Shown here in pieces: positions 32,784-38,656 of a stretch of 38,656 nucleotides of DNA (position 1 is the first letter of the stretch; each line of letters begins with the position of its first letter). The DNA is from Methanolinea sp. (GTDB lineage Archaea > Halobacteriota > Methanomicrobia > Methanomicrobiales > Methanospirillaceae): positions 1 to 38,656 of the forward strand of contig JARYMB010000008.1 in NCBI GenBank assembly GCA_029907345.1. The letters are read 5' to 3'. The notes beneath the pieces are model-generated. The model was not told where the DNA came from. It worked only from the letters and a program-made list of their open reading frames with translations, and ran no database searches. The position numbers and the translations under genes were made by a program.

Positions 32784-33107
32784 CTACTCCACGATCTCCA
32801 TGAGGGGGTAGGTCCCGTCCCGCCGCAACCTCGCCCGGCACGCAACACCGTCGACACGGGTCACGATCTCGACATCGAACATCTGGCCGGAAAGTTCGGA
32901 GTACCCGAAGGTGTTCGGGGCCATGAGGCTCCTGTCCAGGTGCACGGTAACCCTTTCCACAAAAGGCTGGAGCGATACACTGTCCTGGATTGCCCGCTCG
33001 AGGGTGGCTGCCGTCTGCGGGCTGACCGGCGATCCGACCCACTGGTGGTAAAGGGCGCCGAGCTTTATTCCTGCCTCGAAGATGGCCTTTTCACGCGCAC
33101 TTATCAT
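32784..33107 (-). CDS. mptD: MptD, archaeal 7,8-dihydroneopterin aldolase
   Basis: 107 residues. It cleaves 7,8-dihydroneopterin to 6-hydroxymethyl-dihydropterin and glycolaldehyde, an early step towards tetrahydromethanopterin. The family pattern FEAGIKLGALYHQWVGSPV occupies about residues 10-28; ERAIQDSVSLQPFVERV and the C-terminal EIVTRV fit too. It lies 42 bp after the MCM gene and abuts the TatD-like gene, and is probably part of the same transcript. Confidence 0.9.
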   Translation of the reverse strand: MISAREKAIFEAGIKLGALYHQWVGSPVSPQTAATLERAIQDSVSLQPFVERVTVHLDRSLMAPNTFGYSELSGQMFDVEIVTRVDGVACRARLRRDGTYPLMEIVE

Positions 33108-33149
33108 GCGGTACCGTTTGGTGCCGGAAGGAAAAAAAGGGTGGATACG

Positions 33150-35291
33150 TCAGATGAGCTTGATGAACCCGGATTTGGGCTCCATTGCCTCGCCTTCCCG
33201 CAGGAAGAGCTCGATCTGGGCCTTTATCTCCTCGCGCGAGAAGCCCTGGGGAACGAGGATGTCCATCAGCTCCGCCACGGCGACCCGGTCGTTCCCGGTG
33301 TCCTTCTGGATCTGCCGGATCGTCTGCTTGATCGTCCTGATCAGGTCACGCCTGCCTTTCGTGATACCGCTGGAGACGCGGTCGATCTCGAACGTCCCCG
33401 TCTTTGGATCGTAGGCGACCTCGCGGAGGCAGGCATCAACGATCTTGATGACCCGTTCTGCGTCCTCCCTCCCGATCTCCTGCGAGAGGCGTATCCGGGC
33501 GCTGGCCTCGGCAAGGCGTACAAGGGCCTCGAGCTGGCGTGCCGTGATGGGAACCGGCTTGTCCGATCCTGCCGCAAGGTCCCGCAGCTGCATGTAATAC
33601 GCAGAGAGCGCTTCCCTTGCCTCCTCCGTGAGGCGGGGGAAGCAGGTCCGGCGGGCATAGGCCACGTACTTCCGGAAGAGCCCGGGGTCGATCTCGGGGG
33701 TCACGGGCTTGAGCTGTTCCTCGATGTATTTCTCGTCCACGCCGGGGATGGGGGTATGCCGGTGCTGGGCGATTGTCTCGCCGATGCTGTGTGCTTTTAA
33801 GATGTGGGATGCGATCGCGCTGTCCCGCGTGTGGTCAGGCTTGTCACTCATCTTGAAAATGAGGTCAAAACGGGAGAGAAGCGACCCGGGCATGTTGATC
33901 TGGTCGTGGATGGGGAGGTAATCGTCGAACCTGCCGAGTTTTGGGTTCGCAGCACCGAGCAGCGCGCATCGTGACTTGAGGGTCGCCGTGATCCCGGCTT
34001 TCGCAACGCTGATTGACTGCTGTTCCATGGCCTCGTGCAGGGCGGAGCGGTCCTCTTTCTGCATCTTGTCCATCTCGTCGACGGCTGCGATACCCATGTC
34101 GGCAAGGACGAGTGCTCCTGCCTCGAGCGTCCACCGCCCGTCCCCGAACTCGTCCTTGACTGCCGTTGCCGTGAGCCCTGCAGACGTCGATGACTGGCCG
34201 CTCGTATAGATGGCGCGTGGGGACAGCTTGACGACGTACCGCAGCAGCTGGCTCTTGGCAATACCGGGGTCCCCGATGAGGAGGACGTGGATATCCCCGC
34301 GGAGATGGCTCCCGTCGGGCATTTCCTTTGCGATACCCCCGAAGAGCTGGAGCGCGATCGCCTCCTTCACGTCCTCGTTCCCGTAAATGGTGGGTGCGAT
34401 GGAGTGGACGATCTTGCGGTAGATCTGGGGGTCGCGGGAGAGGGCAAGGATAGTCTCCTCGTCCTTTTCGTCTATCTGTACCTCCTCGAACTCCTTTTCG
34501 GCTATCTCGATCGAGTTGCACTCCAGGTAGATGTCAAAAACGGTGTTCTTCTCCCCGTGGGTGACACGCTGGACCGAGCGCAGGATCCCGTTGATCACGA
34601 CACGGTCCCCCGGGGCGACCTTCCCGGTCAGGTCGTCCGTGACGTCCACGTCCAGCGTCTGGGGTTGTTCTCCCCCCCGGAGCCCTTCGGGGGATTCCTG
34701 GATCCGTATCTTCTGGGAGTCGATGAACCGGGAACGCCTGGGCATCAGTTCGAGTTTCTTGAACGTGCACCCTTCCGTTGCGCACCCGTCGGGTTCACGG
34801 AACCGCCCGTACCCCTGCTCCTTGATCGTGATGTGACCGGCCGGGCACCGGAAGACCGCCTGGACGATGCGTGGCCGGACCTCGGTTGTCTTGCGCAGGA
34901 TACCCTCGACGCTGATGAACTTATTGATGTGATCGGAGCGTATCTGCCGGATGCCGATCTTCCGGGGGAGATTGATGAACCGGACGTTGACACCACCGGT
35001 GGGCTTTCCGTCTTTCCCCTTGATGAGCTGGTGGTTCTTAATCGCATTCATGACGTCCTCGATGACCTTGCCCGGGTTCTCGAGGAGTTCATCGGCCATG
35101 CGGAGACCGGTCTTCCCGTAGCTCTCGAGCTCCCGGTAATCGATCTCGATGGAACGCCTGTAGGGGTACTCGCGGGCGAGTTCCGAGAGCTGTTTCCTGT
35201 ACCTGCTCTTGAGGAACCTGCTCCAGTCCGCATCGCGGTCGATGATCTCCGCGTCTGCCTCGCTGTCGGGGACGGGTTCTTTTCTCTTCAT
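33150..35291 (-). CDS. mcm: MCM replicative helicase
   Basis: 713 residues. The N-terminal domain carries a zinc site C149/H153/C170/C175 (CPAGH and CATEGC; the second ligand appears to be His). The AAA+ core has Walker A GDPGIAKS at 340-347, Walker B VDEMDK at 404-409, sensor 1 AANP at 447-450 and the arginine finger SRFD at 473-476. A C-terminal winged-helix domain closes it (about 640-713). It unwinds DNA at the fork as a hexamer. The ATG overlaps the RFC small subunit stop by four bases. Confidence 0.97.
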   Translation of the reverse strand: MKRKEPVPDSEADAEIIDRDADWSRFLKSRYRKQLSELAREYPYRRSIEIDYRELESYGKTGLRMADELLENPGKVIEDVMNAIKNHQLIKGKDGKPTGGVNVRFINLPRKIGIRQIRSDHINKFISVEGILRKTTEVRPRIVQAVFRCPAGHITIKEQGYGRFREPDGCATEGCTFKKLELMPRRSRFIDSQKIRIQESPEGLRGGEQPQTLDVDVTDDLTGKVAPGDRVVINGILRSVQRVTHGEKNTVFDIYLECNSIEIAEKEFEEVQIDEKDEETILALSRDPQIYRKIVHSIAPTIYGNEDVKEAIALQLFGGIAKEMPDGSHLRGDIHVLLIGDPGIAKSQLLRYVVKLSPRAIYTSGQSSTSAGLTATAVKDEFGDGRWTLEAGALVLADMGIAAVDEMDKMQKEDRSALHEAMEQQSISVAKAGITATLKSRCALLGAANPKLGRFDDYLPIHDQINMPGSLLSRFDLIFKMSDKPDHTRDSAIASHILKAHSIGETIAQHRHTPIPGVDEKYIEEQLKPVTPEIDPGLFRKYVAYARRTCFPRLTEEAREALSAYYMQLRDLAAGSDKPVPITARQLEALVRLAEASARIRLSQEIGREDAERVIKIVDACLREVAYDPKTGTFEIDRVSSGITKGRRDLIRTIKQTIRQIQKDTGNDRVAVAELMDILVPQGFSREEIKAQIELFLREGEAMEPKSGFIKLI

Positions 35292-36253
35292 TTCTTGCGT
35301 GCCAGGAGAACGAAACGGGCGATCATGGCCTCCATCTGGATGTCGCTGCTTGCGCCTTCGGAGAGCCGGAAATCGGTCGTGCCCAGCTGGTCGATGAGTG
35401 CAACCCTCACATCCTGGTCCATGTCACGCCTGGTAAGCGCCCGGTAACACTGGTTTATCAGCTCGTTGGGCGCGATACCCCTGTCATTGAGGAGACGGTG
35501 GAGAATCGCCGTTGCTCCTTCGAAATTCCCTGAGAGCGACGTCGAGAGGAGGTCCTCTATCTCGTCGGGGCGGGCGGTGGCGGTGATGGCATAGACCATG
35601 TCCTCGGTGATCGCGGGTGACAGGATGGCAGCACCCTGGAGAGCATTGATGGCCTTTCTCATGTCACCCTGCGCGATCTCGATGATGGCATCGATGGCCT
35701 TTTCTGTAATACTCAGTCTCTCGTTTTCGGCTATTCTCAGTATCTCCTTCGTGATTGCTTCCGGCGAGAGGCTCCTGAACCTGTATATGGCGCACCTGCT
35801 CTGGATTGGGTCGATGATGCGGGAGGAGTAGTTGCACGAGAGGATGAACCTGCAGGTGGAAGCGTAGCTCTCCATCGTCCTGCGGAGGGCTGCCTGTGCA
35901 TCGGGAGTAAGAGCATCCGCCTCGTCGAGGAAGAGGATCTTGAAACCTGCCCCGCCGAGAGGTGATGTCCGGGCGAACTGTTTTATCTGGTTCCTGACGA
36001 CATCGATCCCCCTCTCGTCAGAGGCATTGAGTTCCCGGAAGTTCATGTGCCATGAGTCTTTGAAAAACTCCCGTGCCAGGGCAACGGCAGCAGTGGTCTT
36101 TCCCACCCCTGCACTCCCGGTAAAAAGGAGGTGCGGCAGGTTCCCTGTCCGGACGTACGAGCTGAGCCGCTCGACAATCTGGTCCTGGCCGACGATGTCC
36201 GCCAGCCTGACCGGGCGATACTTCTCGATCCAGATCAGGTTGTTCTCTTCCAT
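35288..36253 (-). CDS. rfcS: Replication factor C small subunit
   Basis: 321 residues from the second of two adjacent ATGs, which is five bases after GGAGGT; the first ATG is only two bases from it. IWIEKYRP starts the family box at residues 7-14. Walker A is GSAGVGKTT (46-54), Walker B LDEAD (109-113), sensor 1 CNYSS and SRC at 152-154. All active-site residues are present, unlike in the second RFC-like protein of this window. It loads the PCNA clamp. It is co-transcribed with mcm (ATGA overlap), with a marked promoter upstream. Confidence 0.95.
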   Translation of the reverse strand: MEENNLIWIEKYRPVRLADIVGQDQIVERLSSYVRTGNLPHLLFTGSAGVGKTTAAVALAREFFKDSWHMNFRELNASDERGIDVVRNQIKQFARTSPLGGAGFKILFLDEADALTPDAQAALRRTMESYASTCRFILSCNYSSRIIDPIQSRCAIYRFRSLSPEAITKEILRIAENERLSITEKAIDAIIEIAQGDMRKAINALQGAAILSPAITEDMVYAITATARPDEIEDLLSTSLSGNFEGATAILHRLLNDRGIAPNELINQCYRALTRRDMDQDVRVALIDQLGTTDFRLSEGASSDIQMEAMIARFVLLARKK

Positions 36254-36271
36254 CATGTACCTCCGGTTTTT

Positions 36272-36309
36272 CCTGCCGCGGGGTATATCTCCAGTATATC
36301 TGCGGCAGG
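36272..36309 (-). promoter_or_regulatory. Promoter/operator of the rfcS-mcm operon
   Basis: CCTGCCGC (36272-36279) and GCGGCAGG (36302-36309) form a perfect inverted repeat. Between them are two direct copies of GTATATCT (36283-36290 and 36294-36301), spaced 11 bp, which read AGATATAC on the coding strand and are TATA-like. The distal copy gives a transcription start near 36272 and a leader containing the Shine-Dalgarno site. Binding to the inverted repeat would cover the core promoter. Confidence 0.55.
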
Positions 36310-36410
36310 AGGAGAAAGGTGTTATTGTTTGGCAGATGTGTCCCCCCATGGAACCGGAGGAAGGGGTTGATCGTGTTTTGGGGATCGGAGGCCCGGATGG
36401 ATATTCCGGG

Positions 36411-36440
36411 AATTACCCAAAACAGGTAATTTAAAAAAAA
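36411..36440 (-). terminator. T8 terminator of the PKD/PEGA surface protein gene
   Basis: The leftward strand has T8 (36433-36440) about 23 bases after the stop, followed by an inverted repeat AATTACC/GGTAATT (36411-36431). It separates the surface-protein gene from the rfcS-mcm operon. Confidence 0.55.
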
Positions 36441-36462
36441 TTAAAAGAGAAGGAAAATGAAT

Positions 36463-38656
36463 TTACCTGCCCTCCTCTTCAAAGAGGGCCACTTTTGCCT
36501 GTTCTTTCTTCCAGTAGTAATACCCCACTGCGGCAAGGACTGCGATGACGATCAGCAGGAGCAGCAGCCAGTAGAGGGAGAACCCGGTCCAGTAGGGGGT
36601 AGCCGGCGGGATGGTCGTTGTCGCCACGGTTGTGGTCTCTTCTTCTGCCGGGGTTTCTGTCGGAACGGTGGTCAGGGTCGGCGTCGCATTGGCGATTGTC
36701 ACGGTACCCCCGCTCTCGTAGCCTTCCGTCTCGGTGGCCTGGGAGGTGGGCACTGCGGTCGGGGTCGGGGTGACGAAGGGGCCACCGCCGCCACCGCCAC
36801 CGCCTCCACCACCGCCGCCACCGCCACCTCCTGACTTCTCGAAGGTGACGCTGATCGTGTGGTTGGACACGATATTGGTAAACGTCCATGTTTCCTGGGC
36901 CCCCTTGCTGTCCCCGTCGACCATCACGTTCTTCGTGTAGTAACCGGTCAGGGGTGTCATGGTGAAAGTGATGTTGCTTCCGCCCGCGACACTGACGAGA
37001 CCCGAGGGAGAGATGGTGCCACCCTCACCGGCAACTGCATCAATATAGAACGTGAGTGATCCTTCGGGCAGGAATACTGCGGATATCGTGTGGTTGGACA
37101 CGACATTGGAGAACGTGTAGACCGGGACAGGTGCAACGCCGACGCCATCAATGTACAGGCCTGCGGTGTAGAAACCGGAGTCGGGGACAATCTGGAAGTC
37201 GCGGCTCTCCATATAGGGCACGAGGGTCAGCCCGGAGGGGACGATCGTCCCGTTCTCGGACGGAAGAGCAGTGATACCAAAGATGGCCTTCTCGAACTCC
37301 GCATGGAGGGTATGGTTTGCCTGGATGTCCGACAGGCGGTAACTGCGGAGCGCACCAAGGTCTACTCCGTCGAGGGAAAGGCTCCGGGGATTATACCCCG
37401 TATCGGGAACGATTGTAAAGTCGATGCTCGATCCGGCGGGAACCGTCATGGTCCCGCTGGGATTAATCGTACCGTTTGGCCCTGCGGTTGCGGTGACCGT
37501 GTAGTTGATGGTCGGGATTGGTTCGAGGACCGCATAGAGGTCAACGGTCTGGTCCTTTGCCGGGTAGGCTGTGATCGGCTGGGTCACCGGGTAATAGCCC
37601 TCTTTGGCCACGGTGTAACTGGTATAGGGAGATCCTGTCAGGTATACCATCACGAGAAGGATCCCGTCCTGGATCTGTCCCTTGTAGTCCTGGTTGAAGT
37701 GAACTGTGGCCCCGTCAACGTTGCAATGGACACGGAAGTAGCCGGTATCACCTCCGATCGGGCGCAGGACGGTAATATACTCGGGACGGGTAAACGTGCT
37801 GGTTCCATTGGGGTTTGCCACGGTGAGGGAGACGGAAAAGGTTCCGGCAGAACGGTACACATGTACCGGGTTCCGTTCAGAGGAGGTCCCCCCGTCACCG
37901 AAGTCCCACTGCCATGTTGCAGGGTTCCCATACGAGAGGTCGTAGAATGCCACGGGGAGCGGGACGATTCCCAGGGTCGTATTCGTCGCAAAATATGCGA
38001 CCGGCGGACCGGACGGAGATTGTGAGACCGTGATGTAACTTGTCTTTGTCTCCGTGTCAGGCCCGCAGTCGTTGTGAACGGTGAGCGTGACCGTGTAGTT
38101 CCCAGCCTGTTCGTAGATATGAATGGGGTTCTGTTCGTCGGAAGTGGCACCGTCACCGAAGTCCCAGTGCCAGCTGATGATCTCTCCTGTCGAGAGGTCG
38201 CAGAACTCGACAAGGAGCGGGTTTGTCCCCGTTCTTGGGGTTCCGTAGAAATTTGCGACAGGCAGATCGCAGGGTGGAACGACCGTGATATACTCCTGTT
38301 TCGTGGTTGCGTTGGACCCGCAATCGTTTGTCACGGTGAGGGTGACATTGTAAGTCCCCGTCTGCGAGTAGAGGTGAACGGGGTTCTTTTCGCTGGAGGT
38401 GGCACCGTCACCGAATTCCCAGTACCAGGATGACGGGTTGCCGGTGGACGTATCAAAGAACGAGACGCAGAGCGGTACGAATCCCCATGTCGGGTGTGCC
38501 AGGAAGTCGGCTATCGGCATTTCGCAGGGCGGGAGGACGTGGATGTACTCCTGTTTTGTGGTTGAATTGGACCCGCATTCGTTTGTCACGGTGAGGGTGA
38601 CGTTGTAGATCCCTTCTTCGGTGTAAAGATGGGTTGGATTCTGGATATCGGATGTA
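36463..38656 (-). CDS. Membrane-anchored PKD/PEGA surface protein, 5' end outside the window
   Basis: The reading frame is open to the window edge, and the edge falls inside a PKD domain, so the apparent GTG start at 38589 is internal. The visible part of about 730 residues holds one partial and three full PKD domains (WxFGDG with NPVHxY). A PEGA-like domain follows (FRVHCNVDGATVHFNQDYKG), then three copies of a roughly 75-residue beta-rich repeat (GTINPSG or GTIVPSG ... SNHTISAVF). A run of about 17 Gly, a Thr-rich linker, a transmembrane helix and a charged tail close it. The order beta-domains, poly-Gly, Thr-Pro linker, helix is the same as in the other anchored surface proteins here. Confidence 0.85.
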   Translation of the reverse strand, partial: TSDIQNPTHLYTEEGIYNVTLTVTNECGSNSTTKQEYIHVLPPCEMPIADFLAHPTWGFVPLCVSFFDTSTGNPSSWYWEFGDGATSSEKNPVHLYSQTGTYNVTLTVTNDCGSNATTKQEYITVVPPCDLPVANFYGTPRTGTNPLLVEFCDLSTGEIISWHWDFGDGATSDEQNPIHIYEQAGNYTVTLTVHNDCGPDTETKTSYITVSQSPSGPPVAYFATNTTLGIVPLPVAFYDLSYGNPATWQWDFGDGGTSSERNPVHVYRSAGTFSVSLTVANPNGTSTFTRPEYITVLRPIGGDTGYFRVHCNVDGATVHFNQDYKGQIQDGILLVMVYLTGSPYTSYTVAKEGYYPVTQPITAYPAKDQTVDLYAVLEPIPTINYTVTATAGPNGTINPSGTMTVPAGSSIDFTIVPDTGYNPRSLSLDGVDLGALRSYRLSDIQANHTLHAEFEKAIFGITALPSENGTIVPSGLTLVPYMESRDFQIVPDSGFYTAGLYIDGVGVAPVPVYTFSNVVSNHTISAVFLPEGSLTFYIDAVAGEGGTISPSGLVSVAGGSNITFTMTPLTGYYTKNVMVDGDSKGAQETWTFTNIVSNHTISVTFEKSGGGGGGGGGGGGGGGGGPFVTPTPTAVPTSQATETEGYESGGTVTIANATPTLTTVPTETPAEEETTTVATTTIPPATPYWTGFSLYWLLLLLIVIAVLAAVGYYYWKKEQAKVALFEEEGR

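Noticed and set aside
32676-33800. 374-codon rightward frame opposite MptD/MCM
   Set aside because: Covers parts of three leftward genes with clear family motifs; composition unlike a protein.
34287-35447. 386-codon rightward frame opposite MCM/RFC
   Set aside because: Antisense of mcm; acidic, repetitive composition from complementary codons.

Overview
The window comes from a GC-rich methanogenic archaeon, most likely of the order Methanomicrobiales. Pointers are an archaeal CoA pathway (pantoate kinase, phosphopantothenate synthetase, CoaBC), an MptD-type dihydroneopterin aldolase of tetrahydromethanopterin synthesis, a two-small-subunit RFC set with MCM, archaeal Nmd3, Taw2-type and Pelota proteins, and very large PKD-domain surface proteins with Thr-Pro and poly-Gly linkers. 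The assignment rests on family recognition; no database search was run.

Region 1 (1-5.6 kb) is a ribosome-rescue island. An EMC6-like membrane protein and ABCE1 (ribosome splitting) diverge from RqcH/NEMF and Pelota (overlapping stop/start). Region 2 (5.7-14.8 kb) holds three leftward genes for secreted surface proteins: a membrane-anchored PKD protein, a DUF3821/PKD protein and a five-PKD anchored protein. A perfect 26-bp palindrome lies between the TATA box and start codon of the third. Region 3 (15-23.4 kb) has a rightward pair (tail-anchored exported protein, DUF1616 membrane protein) facing a tightly overlapping seven-gene leftward operon: small membrane protein, Ig-like/DUF4129 protein, DUF4350-like protein, MoxR ATPase, DUF58 protein, polytopic protein and Cys-rich membrane protein. 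It looks like an envelope-maturation system.

Region 4 (23.5-25.9 kb) has a small exported protein, an AIR-synthase/HypE-like protein, and between them a 480-bp gap. That gap contains the most striking unexplained signal of the window: a roughly 215-nt element with a long-range closing stem, several perfect hairpins, two competing arms for one partner strand, and a terminator hairpin ending in T8. Region 5 (25.8-31.9 kb) is a leftward gene train running DUF424, Nmd3, Taw2-like, CoaBC, pantoate kinase, phosphopantothenate synthetase and a second RFC small subunit with a degenerate ATPase site. Region 6 (32-36.3 kb) is a leftward replication/pterin group: RFC small subunit, MCM, MptD and a TatD-like hydrolase. 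Its promoter carries two TATA-like repeats flanked by a perfect inverted repeat. The right end (36.5-38.7 kb) is the 3' part of another PKD/PEGA surface protein running off the window.

No tRNA, rRNA, CRISPR array, insertion sequence or integrase was seen.
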